Shown here: piece after piece, positions 1-8,347 of the stretch
Position numbering within the stretch: the stretch's first letter is position 1
Layout: each line of letters starts with the position of its first letter
From: Irineochytrium annulatum
Lineage: Eukaryota; Chytridiomycota; Chytridiomycetes; Chytridiales; Chytridiaceae
NCBI GenBank assembly: GCA_027600665.1
Contig: JADGJL010000008.1
Span: 1 to 64,000 of the forward strand
DNA: 64,000 nt
Direction: 5' to 3'
Position numbers and translations under genes: made by a program
Notes under the pieces: generated by a model
What the model was told of the DNA's origin: nothing
Seen by the model: the letters and a program-made list of their open reading frames with translations, nothing else
The model's database searches: none

Positions 1-1106
1 GTTTTAAGGATTTCTTCATAGATGTTATCCAGCTTCGTCGGCATAATGTGTGAACTACCACCGCCCTGGTAGCGTGGTTGTTGCGCAAATGCTCCGATAA
101 CCGCGATGGAATCTTCAGTTTTTAGAGGGAGAATGTTCTCTTCATTCTTAAGCAGGACCATACATTCACTTGCAATCTTTCTGGCCAACTGGTGCTGTGC
201 CTCTACATCAACCGTTACTGACTTCTGCTGGCTATCTATAGCTTTGAATACAAGTGACAACAATCTCTCAACAGACTGATCCAGCACCTCTTCGCTCAGC
301 TTTCCCGATTGAACAGCCTCAATCATTTTCTTGCATCCTATTCCGTTGCTGGAAGGCATCTCAAGGTCCAGACCGGCAGCTAGTCCCTGATCCCGTTCAT
401 TGACAGCCCCCCAATCCGACACCACTACGCCTGCAAATCCCCATTCTTCCCGGAGAATTTCAGTCAGTAACCGGCTGTTTTCGGAACAAAAATCACCATT
501 TACTCTGTTATAAGCGGCCATGACAGTCCATGGTTCACCCTCTTTCACTGCATATTCAAAGCTAGCCAGGTAGATTTCCCGTAGAGTCCGTTCATCGACC
601 ACCGCATCGACAGACATCCGCTTATATTCCTGGTTGTTTACAGCAAAATGTTTGATGGAAGTACCCACGCCTTGGCTTTGTACGCCTTGAATATAGCTGG
701 CTGCCAAAGTTCCGGATAAATAAGGATCTTCAGAATAATATTCAAAATTTCGGCCGCATAGCGGGGAACGCTTAATATTCACACCAGGCCCCAAAACAAT
801 GGAAATATCCGCTGCCGCTGCTTCTTGTCCGATTGTTTTCCCCATTGTATGGGCAAGTTCACGATTCCACGATGAGGCAACTCCACTTCCGGATGGGAAG
901 CAGGTAGCCGGTATACTTTTGTTTAAGCCTAAGTGGTCTGCGCTCCCCTCTTGTTTTCTAAGTCCGTGAGGGCCATCAGTCATCATAATAGAGGGAACCC
1001 CAAGTCGGTCGATGGATATGGTGTTCCAGAAATCTTTACCTGAGCAGAGTTCTGCTTTTTCTTCCAATGTCATTTGACTGATGATTTCTTTCAAATTAGG
1101 ATTCAT
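1..1106 (-). CDS. GH3 family beta-glucosidase, N-terminal part (cut by window edge)
   Basis: The reading frame is open from an ATG at 1106 to the left edge, giving about 368 residues of the N-terminal catalytic barrel of a glycoside hydrolase family 3 enzyme. Visible family motifs are MTDGPHGLR (residues 42-50), [14 protein letters not shown] (117-130), the substrate-binding KHF (about 152-154) and VVSDWG (228-233), whose Asp231 is the expected catalytic nucleophile. The start follows a good ribosome binding site (GGAGGAG). No signal peptide is visible, so the enzyme is probably cytoplasmic and cleaves beta-glucosides taken up as oligosaccharides. The C-terminal half, with the general acid, lies outside the window. 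Family assignment is firm; exact substrate is not known. Confidence 0.93.
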   Translation of the reverse strand, partial: MNPNLKEIISQMTLEEKAELCSGKDFWNTISIDRLGVPSIMMTDGPHGLRKQEGSADHLGLNKSIPATCFPSGSGVASSWNRELAHTMGKTIGQEAAAADISIVLGPGVNIKRSPLCGRNFEYYSEDPYLSGTLAASYIQGVQSQGVGTSIKHFAVNNQEYKRMSVDAVVDERTLREIYLASFEYAVKEGEPWTVMAAYNRVNGDFCSENSRLLTEILREEWGFAGVVVSDWGAVNERDQGLAAGLDLEMPSSNGIGCKKMIEAVQSGKLSEEVLDQSVERLLSLVFKAIDSQQKSVTVDVEAQHQLARKIASECMVLLKNEENILPLKTEDSIAVIGAFAQQPRYQGGGSSHIMPTKLDNIYEEILK

Positions 1107-1329
1107 TCGCTCTCCTCCGTTGGTAAACATAAATAATGAAATCGGTTACTTCATAAGAGTAGATGAAATGACCCTGAATATATGGTAAGATCGTTTTCTT
1201 TTTGGAAAAATAATATCTTATTTATAATGTGTGAACTCCGTAAGTGCTAACCTTATTTCTGCTTCATAAATCAATTCATGATTACTTCATAGATTAACGG
1301 AATAGAGTGAGTTCATATTACAATTTGAC

Positions 1330-1382
1330 AAAAAAACTGCACCTCCGATCTGTTAGATGTTGTCTAACAATTGGGGTGCAGT
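1330..1382 (-). terminator. Rho-independent terminator resembling fused IS ends
   Basis: Arms ACTGCACC and GGTGCAGT enclose a second perfect inverted repeat, TGTTAGA/TCTAACA (1351-1357 and 1363-1369). On the minus strand the stem is followed by a run of T, which suits termination of the monooxygenase gene upstream. The arm sequence (ACTGCACCCC...TGTTAGACAA) resembles the terminal repeats of IS150-group IS3 elements. The rest of 1107-1490 shows no gene. Confidence 0.7.
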
Positions 1383-1490
1383 CACACATTGGTCAGCAGC
1401 TTTCTTGTTTGTATTCAGTTAACGTTCTCGTCGTCTAACTTATGCAATAGGAGTACCGTTAGGGATTTCAGTATCCGACGTTAATATAGT

Positions 1491-1814
1491 TTAATGCGCT
1501 GGACGAAACGGTTTCAGGATTCGAATCCCTTCCTCAATGGATCCCTCCATCAGTTCTAAGAGCTGAGGCACCAGTTCTTGCATCCGCGGGGCGTTCAGGT
1601 GTCGATCGAGAGCTTCCCGGTTTTCCCAGCGCTCGTAGATGATGAATGTATCAGGCTGGCCTTCTACCTCGTGAGCCTCATAGTCAATGTTACCCTGGTC
1701 GTTCCGTGACGGGGTGACAGCTGCAGTCATAAACGCCTTCATCTCGGCTTCTCTCCCTGCCTTGGCTCTCGCCTCCCAGAGTACAGTAACGTAACGGTTA
1801 TTGGTATCGTTCAT
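1491..1814 (-). CDS. putative antibiotic-biosynthesis-type monooxygenase (ABM domain)
   Basis: A 107-residue protein with a single ABM/YgiN-like ferredoxin-fold domain, marked by YERW at 60-63 and HLNAP at 72-76. Members act as cofactor-poor quinol or anthracycline-type monooxygenases, or as heme-degrading relatives; the substrate here cannot be read from sequence. The start has an AGGAGG site about 7 bases upstream. It lies 67 bases downstream of the SDR gene on the same strand and may be co-transcribed from the operator-controlled SDR promoter. The IS-like hairpin at 1330-1382 would end the transcript. Confidence 0.85.
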   Translation of the reverse strand: MNDTNNRYVTVLWEARAKAGREAEMKAFMTAAVTPSRNDQGNIDYEAHEVEGQPDTFIIYERWENREALDRHLNAPRMQELVPQLLELMEGSIEEGIRILKPFRPAH

Positions 1815-1881
1815 GTTGATTCCTCCTATGTTATCAATAATGCATGTTCAAACGGTTGTTGTGACATCAGTCATACTCCCG

Positions 1882-2733
1882 TTACTGCAGCTTCATCTGG
1901 CTGCGGAGCATCCGGTCGAGAAGTTTATCCGGGAGAATACGAACCAGTCGGGTCAGCAGTGCCGAATCTCGGCCAGCCGTATAGCGAGTGCGCGGATTAC
2001 TTGCGTGGATGGCTCGTGAAACCACTTCTGCCACTTTCTCAGGAGGAATACCGCTCGTTGCCCACAATTCAGCCTGCGCCTTCACGGCGTCAAAAAGGCG
2101 GTCATGTCGTCTGTGCTGATCGGGCGTCATCAACTTGGACAGCCGATTGGCTGTCGTAACCCCTTTCTCCGACAGGCTGGTGCTGACACCGCCCGGAGTA
2201 ATCATGATAACTTTGAGTCCGAACGAGGACATCTCTCTGCGGAGGCTGTCATTGATCGCTTCCATCGCGTATTTTGCAGCTGAATAAATTCCGAAACCGG
2301 GCATTGAAATTTTGCCGCCAACGGATCCGATATTCACTACGCGTCCGCCGCTCTTCAGCAAGGCGGGAGTAAGCGCCTGAATAACCGCAACTTGCCCGAT
2401 CACGCTGACTTCGATCTGACGGCGTAATTCATCCAGCGGAACCATCTCAAGAGGTGCATTAACGGCAATGCCAGCATTGTTGACCACGGCGCGCAACGGG
2501 CGACCAAGTGGATCTTGCTCCACTCGTTCGGCCAAAGCCGTTAGTGTGTCGATAGCGGTAATATCGAGAATCACCGGTTCGATATTTTTTTGTTTGATTT
2601 TGTCGGCATCTTCCTGACGGCGAACCCCGGCTAAAACGTGAAATCCTTCAGCGGCGAGCTGCTCCGCGGTAGCCCTGCCGATTCCACTTGAAGTACCTGT
2701 GACGACAACCATTTCTTGAGTTTTATATGGCAT
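1882..2733 (-). CDS. short-chain dehydrogenase/reductase
   Basis: A 283-residue classical SDR. The nucleotide-binding TGTSSGIG is at 12-19, the structural NNAG at 85-88, a Ser at about 137, and the catalytic YSAAK at 150-154 (Tyr150, Lys154). It should oxidise or reduce a small alcohol/carbonyl compound with NAD(P)(H); the length and the C-terminal tail resemble the retinol-dehydrogenase-like group, but the substrate is unknown. A GGGAGGG site precedes the start. The promoter carries three TetR-type operators that match the one in front of the adjacent tetR gene, so this is the likely target of that repressor. Confidence 0.9.
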   Translation of the reverse strand: MPYKTQEMVVVTGTSSGIGRATAEQLAAEGFHVLAGVRRQEDADKIKQKNIEPVILDITAIDTLTALAERVEQDPLGRPLRAVVNNAGIAVNAPLEMVPLDELRRQIEVSVIGQVAVIQALTPALLKSGGRVVNIGSVGGKISMPGFGIYSAAKYAMEAINDSLRREMSSFGLKVIMITPGGVSTSLSEKGVTTANRLSKLMTPDQHRRHDRLFDAVKAQAELWATSGIPPEKVAEVVSRAIHASNPRTRYTAGRDSALLTRLVRILPDKLLDRMLRSQMKLQ

Positions 2734-2770
2734 TGTAACCCTCCCGAGTTTGATAAGTTATGAATCACTG

Positions 2771-2832
2771 TATAGCACTGTTATACGGTCATTATAGCAC
2801 CGCTATACAGAACTGTCTATAGCGGTGCTATA
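2771..2832 (-). promoter_or_regulatory. SDR promoter with three TetR-type operators
   Basis: Three 15-base near-palindromes of the form TATAGCNSYGCTATA lie at 2771-2785 (imperfect), 2793-2807 and 2818-2832. On the minus strand a -10 box TATAAT (2791-2796) and a -35 box TAGACA (2814-2819) are 17 bases apart. The middle operator fills most of the spacer and the outer two flank the boxes, a layout expected for repression. Confidence 0.8.
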
Positions 2833-2956
2833 TATTTTTGCATAGTGTGGTCCTCCTGCGATCTGAACATCATTTTGGCGGGCGCAGGGTGATGTACTTC
2901 GATGCTCCCGAGATGTCGTGTCGTAAGGAATGAGATGATCGAATCCCTTTGAAAAT

Positions 2957-2991
2957 GAAAAAGATCGCCATCCTGCTTGGATAGGCGATCT
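2957..2991 (-). terminator. terminator downstream of tetR
   Basis: On the minus strand arms AGATCGCC and GGCGATCT (2984-2991 and 2962-2969), with an inner ATCC/GGAT pairing, are followed by TTTTTCATTTT. This is a good intrinsic terminator about 100 bases after the tetR stop. Confidence 0.7.
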
Positions 2992-3036
2992 CTCTTGTGT
3001 GTACCATTTGTGCTTCTTCATCTTTACCATGAAACC

Positions 3037-3064
3037 AAACAAAGCCCACATAGGGGCTTTGTTT
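3037..3064 (-). terminator. second hairpin after tetR
   Basis: Perfect 11-base arms AAACAAAGCCC (3037-3047) and GGGCTTTGTTT (3054-3064) with a 6-base loop, 29 bases after the tetR stop. The T-rich tail is weak, so this may be an mRNA 3' stabiliser rather than the main terminator. Confidence 0.5.
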
Positions 3065-3092
3065 AGAGTCTCCAGGCTCTGTCATCGATCCC

Positions 3093-3668
3093 TCATTTTG
3101 AACCGGCATCCGGCATTGGGATCAAGATGATCTGCATCACGCTTTCTCGGATGAGATCAACGACGTCAGGCTGGGGTGGGGGTGCCTTGCGAATTTGGGA
3201 CGTCACATACAGCCAAGAGGCCGTATTGGCAGAAGCCCAGACCAGATCTGCCGCAGCTTCGGCTGAAACAGCTAGTTTTCCTGCGGCAGCAACGCTTTGA
3301 ACATTATGCACAAGTGCTTGGTACGACTGATCTGCCGCCTCAATATGGGCGCCTTCGAGTAGTCGCCCCATCATTGCCGCATATATCCGAGGACGGGCTG
3401 CCGCGAAGCGGACATAGTCATCCCACCCCTGACGGAGCGCCATCTCTGGAATAGGGGACTCCACTGCTGCAATTTTGCTATCAAATAACTGTTTGAATGC
3501 TTCCACTATAGCTGCACTCAGGAGTCCATCGGCATTACCGAAGTGGTGGTAGAGTGTTGGAGCCGTAACCTGCGCGATTGAAGTGACCGCTCGCGTCGAA
3601 AATTGGGCTCCGCCCTCTTCCTCCAGTACCTTAAGAGCAGCTGCTAATATTTTGTCATATGTGTTCAT
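3093..3668 (-). CDS. TetR family transcriptional repressor
   Basis: About 191 residues with an N-terminal helix-turn-helix (residues about 7-52: aaLKVLEEEG...FSTRAVTSIAQVTAPTLYHHFGNADGLL) and a ligand-binding helical C-terminal domain. The frame can also start three codons upstream (3677), but that ATG touches the operator and has no ribosome binding site. A TATAAT box at 3677-3682 would place the transcript start almost on the ATG at 3668, so this mRNA may be leaderless. The same operator occurs in front of the SDR gene, which supports autorepression and control of the SDR. The inducer is unknown. Confidence 0.88.
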   Translation of the reverse strand: MNTYDKILAAALKVLEEEGGAQFSTRAVTSIAQVTAPTLYHHFGNADGLLSAAIVEAFKQLFDSKIAAVESPIPEMALRQGWDDYVRFAAARPRIYAAMMGRLLEGAHIEAADQSYQALVHNVQSVAAAGKLAVSAEAAADLVWASANTASWLYVTSQIRKAPPPQPDVVDLIRESVMQIILIPMPDAGSK

Positions 3669-3677
3669 AACTTTCAT

Positions 3678-3692
3678 TATAGCAGTGCTATA
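3678..3692 (-). promoter_or_regulatory. TetR operator overlapping the tetR promoter
   Basis: Perfect 15-base palindrome TATAGCAGTGCTATA, the fourth member of the operator set at 2771-2832. On the minus strand it overlaps a -10 box TATAAT (3677-3682). Occupancy would block the tetR promoter. Confidence 0.8.
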
Positions 3693-3789
3693 TACATATG
3701 TCCATGATGCAGGTTGTACTCCTGAGACTATGAATCCCGTTTAAGATCACAACAGGGTGAAGATCTGCCTCTTTAAGTTTTAATCGAAT

Positions 3790-4881
3790 CTATTGATCAA
3801 AAGGAAGTGCAGGTAATTCATCAATTTTCATACGGAGTAAACTATACGGTTTTTGTCGCAGATCTTTTCCATAATGAAATCTTGCCTGCCTATGTAATTG
3901 ATTCACAATTACATATAAGTATTGATCCGGACCAATAGAAAACGTATCTGGCCATAAAATTCGGGGATCATGGGCGATGGTTTCCATGATTCCATTCGGC
4001 AATATCTTGCGAATACTATCATTCTCATAATCTCCAGCATAAACGTTTCCTATTGCGTCCGTGATCATCCCATCCGATGCTCCCTTCTCTCCCCAATACT
4101 GCACAAGATCACTTAACTTGAAATCCGGTATCGTTCTGTCTCTTAACGATTCGGTTGAGATCGAGTATAGCTGGCGACTGGTTAATGGACAATAGAATAA
4201 CATTTTCCCATCAGGGGAAATGGCTATCCCATCAGAGGCCAAGCGAAAGGGAGATGTCGAACCATCCGCGTTTCGATTCATCAAAATTTTACCTTCCACT
4301 TTCGGTACAAAATACGGATCGGGTGAGGTTGAGCTTGCTCCATGCAACCGTCTATACGCATTGCCGTTTTCTAGATTTACGACGATAATAGCGCCTGGAC
4401 CATTGGAAGAAGAATCCGTTATATATGCGTAACCTGCGTTACCTACACGAAAGTCAAATCGGACATCATTCAGATACGTTGTCGGCAGGACCACATCATC
4501 TGCAAATGTATATACTTTTCTTATTGTATTTGTTTCTAAATCTACCGCGACTAATTTTGCCCCTCCTATAATTGGCTCAGAAAAATTAGGTGCAGCCGTA
4601 TCCAGTACCCACAGGGTTCCTCTTCCATCTGTAACAACACTTTGCACACTAATGAAAGACATAGCGTTATTCGATGGGGTACTCAAGTTCGTTTCTAAGT
4701 TAGGATATGGCTGCAACTGACCCTCAACAATTTCCGCTACCGTAAATCTAACGTCATCTCCCCATTTCGGAAAGCAAACAAAGATACGCCCGGTTTCGGA
4801 TACACTAACGCCTGTAGGCATAGCCCCGTAAAAGGAATGAACGAGTTCTAACTTACCAAAATATTCTTCCATAGGTAACAT
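3790..4881 (-). CDS. major royal jelly / yellow family protein (beta-propeller)
   Basis: A 363-residue protein of the MRJP/yellow family, a six-bladed beta-propeller group known from insects and found in scattered bacteria. The N-terminal segment (PTGVSVSETGRIFVCFPKWG, about 21-40), LWVLDTAAP (about 111-119), DGIAISPDGKMLFYCPLTS (about 217-235) and SDGMITDAIGNVYAGDYE (about 270-287) are family hallmarks. It is also related to SMP-30/gluconolactonase sugar-lactone hydrolases. There is no signal peptide, so it should be cytoplasmic, unlike insect members. Function in bacteria is not established. It stands alone on the minus strand between the tetR gene and a small helical protein. Confidence 0.85.
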   Translation of the reverse strand: MLPMEEYFGKLELVHSFYGAMPTGVSVSETGRIFVCFPKWGDDVRFTVAEIVEGQLQPYPNLETNLSTPSNNAMSFISVQSVVTDGRGTLWVLDTAAPNFSEPIIGGAKLVAVDLETNTIRKVYTFADDVVLPTTYLNDVRFDFRVGNAGYAYITDSSSNGPGAIIVVNLENGNAYRRLHGASSTSPDPYFVPKVEGKILMNRNADGSTSPFRLASDGIAISPDGKMLFYCPLTSRQLYSISTESLRDRTIPDFKLSDLVQYWGEKGASDGMITDAIGNVYAGDYENDSIRKILPNGIMETIAHDPRILWPDTFSIGPDQYLYVIVNQLHRQARFHYGKDLRQKPYSLLRMKIDELPALPFDQ

Positions 4882-5017
4882 AGGCAGTATGATGTCCTCC
4901 TCAACATAGTTGGATAGATATTACCTATAAATATGTTCAAGACTTTTTCTAATGCCTGGCTCCTAATCATTCTTTTTCAACCGTGATTTTGAAATTGTCC
5001 GATACATCAACAAATAC

Positions 5018-5041
5018 AAAAAACTTCGGCGTGAGCCGAAG
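5018..5041 (-). terminator. terminator for the small helical protein gene
   Basis: Arms CTTCGGC (5024-5030) and GCCGAAG (5035-5041) with a 4-base loop, followed on the minus strand by TTTTTTGTATTTG. It lies about 140 bases after the stop of the gene at 5183-5461. Confidence 0.75.
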
Positions 5042-5182
5042 CATGTGACCGTAACTATATGTGTTCTAGGAAAATTGCTTCCTCCGATCGTCAACGCAGG
5101 GTAAATCCCCATGCAGAGAGTATCGGAGAAAATACGGAATAGAAGGAAAAACTCTGCCAAGCTTATCAGTACTAGGACCGTT

Positions 5183-5461
5183 TTATTGTTGGTCCGGGAG
5201 ACGTAATGCGTTTGCGGAAGTTTGCGCTTGATCTAAAAATTCATCTGCTCGGGTCAATTGCTGCCGGGCTTTTTCCAACGCTTGTGAATCTGTTGCATTA
5301 GATTCATTTAACGAGCTTATTGCCTGATTTAAAGCTGTCTGCACTTCAGAAACCGCATTAGATGCATGCTGCTCCAGTGTATTTCCACTCGAGTTAAGGG
5401 CACCTTCTGCCGGTTTTCTTGCATTTTCGGTGGCTAGATCAATTTTGTTTTTATTGGGCAC
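5183..5461 (-). CDS. small hydrophilic helical protein, unknown function
   Basis: A 92-residue, Ala/Gln/Asn/Ser-rich protein without a membrane segment or signal peptide. Residues about 28-85 are predicted to form long amphipathic helices with a Leu/Ala spacing, as in small acid-soluble or coat-associated proteins, but no family motif is recognised. It has a strong GGGAGGAGG ribosome binding site and its own terminator, which supports a real gene. It lies divergently beside the spore-coat operon at 5659, so a sporulation link is possible but only an inference. Confidence 0.7.
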   Translation of the reverse strand: MPNKNKIDLATENARKPAEGALNSSGNTLEQHASNAVSEVQTALNQAISSLNESNATDSQALEKARQQLTRADEFLDQAQTSANALRLPDQQ

Positions 5462-5658
5462 AGTGAGTCCTCCTCCCTTTTTGCAAGATCATATAAAACA
5501 CAAAAATAAGTATCGGATTAAGAAATTGTTTATATTCCTGCAAAGGTATGGGAATATTCGGATCTTCCATCTTCCGCAACCCTTCTAAGATTTTAGTATA
5601 AGATCCGATTCGTTGGAAAATCTAACGTTGATGAAAAAAAGGAGGTGATCAGTTCTCC

Positions 5659-5901
5659 ATGAACAAACCAACACTAGCGCCGCACGAATCGATGGAACTG
5701 CATGAAGCTTTAAACTTCAAAACACTGTGCATCGCCAAGTCAAAACTGATGCAAGGCCTGGTCTTTGACCAAGAGCTAAAAGCTTTAATGCAGAAAGACG
5801 TCACTCAGTCCATACAACAGATCGCCGAGCTGCAAGCCATTTATGCCAAAGCTCCTTTCCAAGCGCCTGTTCCAACTAGTCCGACACCTATAACACATTA
5901 A
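5659..5901 (+). CDS. yraG: YraG-like small spore-coat-associated protein
   Basis: An 80-residue protein with [36 protein letters not shown], the helical motif shared with the YraG/YraE pair of B. subtilis and with CotF-type coat proteins. The C-terminus is Pro-rich (about 66-80). It has a strong AAAGGAGGTGAT site. It is the first gene of a five-gene operon whose order and product sizes (80, 128, 378, 66, 98 residues) match B. subtilis yraG-yraF-adhB-yraE-yraD. It is expected to be made during sporulation, from that family's annotation; no clear sporulation promoter could be assigned. Confidence 0.8.
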   Translation: MNKPTLAPHESMELHEALNFKTLCIAKSKLMQGLVFDQELKALMQKDVTQSIQQIAELQAIYAKAPFQAPVPTSPTPITH

Positions 5902-5912
5902 GGGGAGCTCAA

Positions 5913-6299
5913 ATGAATACCGATTATTTAGACCCGATTAATTCATTAAATATGCCGGAAATGGCAGATATGACTTTTGCCATGGACTTCCTTATTCGTG
6001 CCAAGGAAGGTGTGCGTAATTTGTCCATCGCCCTGACGGAAACGGCTTCACCAGATGTAAGAGCCCTTCTGCACTCTCAGCTTAAACAAGGAATCGCAAT
6101 GCACCAGGAAATCTCGGAGCTCATGATTCGCAAAAAATGGTTCCATCCTTACGAGCTGAATGAACAGTACCAACTCGACCAGCTTTCGGCGAATAATACG
6201 GTGATGATCGGGCAGATGAATCTGTTCCCGGGTGATACGTCGCGTAAAGGGATGTTTGATCGGACCCCAGATGAACATATTGGAGGACATAAAGCATGA
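5913..6299 (+). CDS. yraF: YraF-like spore coat protein (CotF family)
   Basis: A 128-residue protein with a CotF-type ferritin-like helical region: [45 protein letters not shown] spans about 24-68, followed by [15 protein letters not shown]. CotF-family proteins are found in spore coats. It starts 11 bases after yraG behind AAGGGGAG and its stop overlaps the start of adhB by 4 bases (ATGA), so translation is coupled. It is a paralogue of the shorter protein at 7676-7972 in the same operon. Confidence 0.85.
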   Translation: MNTDYLDPINSLNMPEMADMTFAMDFLIRAKEGVRNLSIALTETASPDVRALLHSQLKQGIAMHQEISELMIRKKWFHPYELNEQYQLDQLSANNTVMIGQMNLFPGDTSRKGMFDRTPDEHIGGHKA

Positions 6300-7432
6300 A
6301 GGCGGTAACGTATCAAGGGGTTAAAAATGTCGTGGTCAAAGAGGTTCCGGATGCAAAGATTGAGAAACCGGACGATATGATCGTAAAGATCACCAGTACC
6401 GCCATTTGCGGTTCTGACCTTCATCTTATTCACGGGATGATCCCTAACCTTCAGGAGAACTATGTCATCGGACATGAGCCGATGGGCATCGTAGAAGAAG
6501 TAGGCCCTGGCGTGACAAACCTAAAAAAAGGCGACCGTGTAATCATCCCGTTTAACATCGCATGTGGAGAATGCTTTTATTGCAAAAATCAGCTGGAAAG
6601 CCAATGTGACAATTCCAACGAGAACGGAGATATGGGCGCATATTTCGGCTACTCGGGAACGACCGGCGGATATTCTGGCGGGCAAGCTGAGTATTTACGG
6701 GTTCCATTTGCCAATTTCACCCACTTCAAAATTCCTGAGAACTGCGAACAACCGGATGAAAAGCTAAGCTTGATCGCAGATGCCATGACTACGGCATTCT
6801 GGAGCGTAGATAATGCAGGCGTAAAAAATGGAGATACGGTCATCGTGCTCGGATGCGGCCCAGTCGGACTCCTGGCCCAGAAATTCTGCTGGCTGAAAGG
6901 AGCAAAGCGGGTCATTGCCGTTGACTATGTCGATTACCGCTTGCAGCATGCGAAGCGAACGAACAACGTCGAAATCGTTAACTTCGAACAAGATCAGAAC
7001 ATTGGCAATACGCTCAAGGAAATGACCAAAGGTGGCGCCGATGTTGTCATTGATGCAGTAGGAATGGACGGCAAGATGAGCGATCTTGAGTATTTAGCCA
7101 GCGGTTTGAAACTGCAAGGCGGTACTATGAGCGCATTTATCATTGCATCTCAGGCTGTCCGCAAAGGCGGCACCATCCAAGTCACTGGGGTATACGGTGG
7201 ACGCTATAACGGATTCCCACTGGGTGACATCATGCAGCGAAACGTGAATATCCGTTCCGGACAAGCTCCAGTCATTCACTATATGCCATATATGTACGAG
7301 TTGGTTACGTCTGGAAAAGTGGACCCTGGCGACATCGTTACACACGTCATTCCCCTCAGTGATGCCAAGCGTGGTTATGAAGTGTTCGATACAAAAACGG
7401 ACAATTGTATTAAAGTCATCTTAAAGCCTTAA
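6296..7432 (+). CDS. adhB: zinc-dependent alcohol dehydrogenase, AdhB type
   Basis: A 378-residue medium-chain dehydrogenase. Catalytic zinc ligands are Cys38 (ICGSDLHL), His60 and Glu61 (GHEP); a structural zinc site is formed by Cys90, Cys93, Cys96 and Cys104. A Rossmann fold follows ([14 protein letters not shown]). It resembles B. subtilis AdhB and glutathione-independent formaldehyde dehydrogenases, so it probably oxidises a small alcohol or aldehyde adduct with NAD+. It sits between two pairs of small coat proteins in one operon, which hints that the enzyme is packaged in, or made with, the spore coat. Confidence 0.9.
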   Translation: MKAVTYQGVKNVVVKEVPDAKIEKPDDMIVKITSTAICGSDLHLIHGMIPNLQENYVIGHEPMGIVEEVGPGVTNLKKGDRVIIPFNIACGECFYCKNQLESQCDNSNENGDMGAYFGYSGTTGGYSGGQAEYLRVPFANFTHFKIPENCEQPDEKLSLIADAMTTAFWSVDNAGVKNGDTVIVLGCGPVGLLAQKFCWLKGAKRVIAVDYVDYRLQHAKRTNNVEIVNFEQDQNIGNTLKEMTKGGADVVIDAVGMDGKMSDLEYLASGLKLQGGTMSAFIIASQAVRKGGTIQVTGVYGGRYNGFPLGDIMQRNVNIRSGQAPVIHYMPYMYELVTSGKVDPGDIVTHVIPLSDAKRGYEVFDTKTDNCIKVILKP

Positions 7433-7463
7433 ATATGGATAGATACATGGGAGGACAATTCGA

Positions 7464-7664
7464 ATGAATTCCAAATACGCATTGCATGAGGTGCTCGAGG
7501 TACATGAAATTGCTGCATTCAAGACGGTTTGCCTGACTAAATCCCAGACCATGCAAGCTCTCGTAACCGACCCGGAGCTCAAGCAAATTTTGCAACAAGA
7601 TGCGATATTATCACAACAGCAGCTTCAGGAGCTTGGTGGAGTGCTGACTAAAGCGACTGTATAG
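7464..7664 (+). CDS. yraE: YraE-like small spore-coat-associated protein
   Basis: A 66-residue protein that repeats the pattern of the first gene in the operon: YALHEVLEVHEIAAFKTVCLTKSQTMQALVTDPELKQILQQD. It lacks the Pro-rich tail of the YraG-like protein. It starts behind GGGAGGA, 31 bases after adhB. It is the expected fourth gene of the yra-type operon and a diverged copy of the protein at 5659-5901. Confidence 0.8.
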   Translation: MNSKYALHEVLEVHEIAAFKTVCLTKSQTMQALVTDPELKQILQQDAILSQQQLQELGGVLTKATV

Positions 7665-7675
7665 GAGATAACCAA

Positions 7676-7972
7676 ATGAACCCAATATTAGAACATATGT
7701 CAGGCCTTCATACGCTAACGGATGATGTGATCGCAATGGATCTGTTGATAAACGCCAAGAGTGGAGTCAGAAATTACGCCATGGCTGTGACCGAATGTGC
7801 CACTCCCGAAATCAAGCAAATTCTGATGAAACAGCTCGATGAAGCGATAGACTCTCATGAGAAGATATCAAATTATATGGTACAGCATGGGTTATACCAT
7901 CCGTACCATATTCCAGAGCAAATTCAGCTCGATCTGAAAAACATTCAAACGGCAATGAACATTCCGTCCTGA
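7676..7972 (+). CDS. yraD: YraD-like spore coat protein (CotF family)
   Basis: A 98-residue CotF-type protein: AMDLLINAKSGVRNYAMAVTECATPEIKQILMKQLDEAIDSHEKI, then MVQHGLYHPYHIPEQ. It matches the YraF-like paralogue at 5913-6299 along its length but lacks the last 30 residues. It begins 11 bases after yraE (AGGAGA site) and ends the operon; the hairpin at 8038-8070 follows. Confidence 0.85.
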   Translation: MNPILEHMSGLHTLTDDVIAMDLLINAKSGVRNYAMAVTECATPEIKQILMKQLDEAIDSHEKISNYMVQHGLYHPYHIPEQIQLDLKNIQTAMNIPS

Positions 7973-8037
7973 CAGCGCCTAACTACTGCCGGAGATTTCT
8001 AAGTGCATAATGTACCCTGTGTCCATAATCCAGTAAT

Positions 8038-8070
8038 GAAACAAGGGCGGATCCATTCCACCCTTGTTTC
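8038..8070 (+). terminator. hairpin at end of the yra-type operon
   Basis: Arms GAAACAAGGG (8038-8047) and CCCTTGTTTC (8061-8070), 65 bases after the last stop; the T tail is short. In the rest of 7973-8347 I see no gene, only AT-rich sequence leading to the next promoter. Confidence 0.6.
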
Positions 8071-8347
8071 TGCTGCGTCACGATACATACTTAAAGAAAC
8101 GTCCTCGACTTGTTCACCCTTCCACCCTCCATGTTTATAATCCAACCATCCAACAACGTCTCATGCATCTATAGAGTGCCAGTCTCAAACCAGCGGATCA
8201 ATTTGTCGTTTCCAAGCCTTCGCTGTGTTCTTTTTATATGAATTTCAATGTATACAAACTTCATAAATTCCTTCGTTTTTATACCACTCCTTCTTCATTT
8301 GCGTCCTGTAGTATGACTTACATCGGGATAACGAAGGAGCAGAACGA

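Noticed and set aside
2870..3109. Open frames on the minus strand between the SDR and tetR genes (79 and 82 residues).
   Set aside because: They have no ribosome binding site and overlap terminator hairpins; composition is not protein-like.
5580..5640. A forespore sigma-G-like promoter (GTATA...AATCTA) before the yra-type operon.
   Set aside because: The match to the -10 consensus is too weak to claim.
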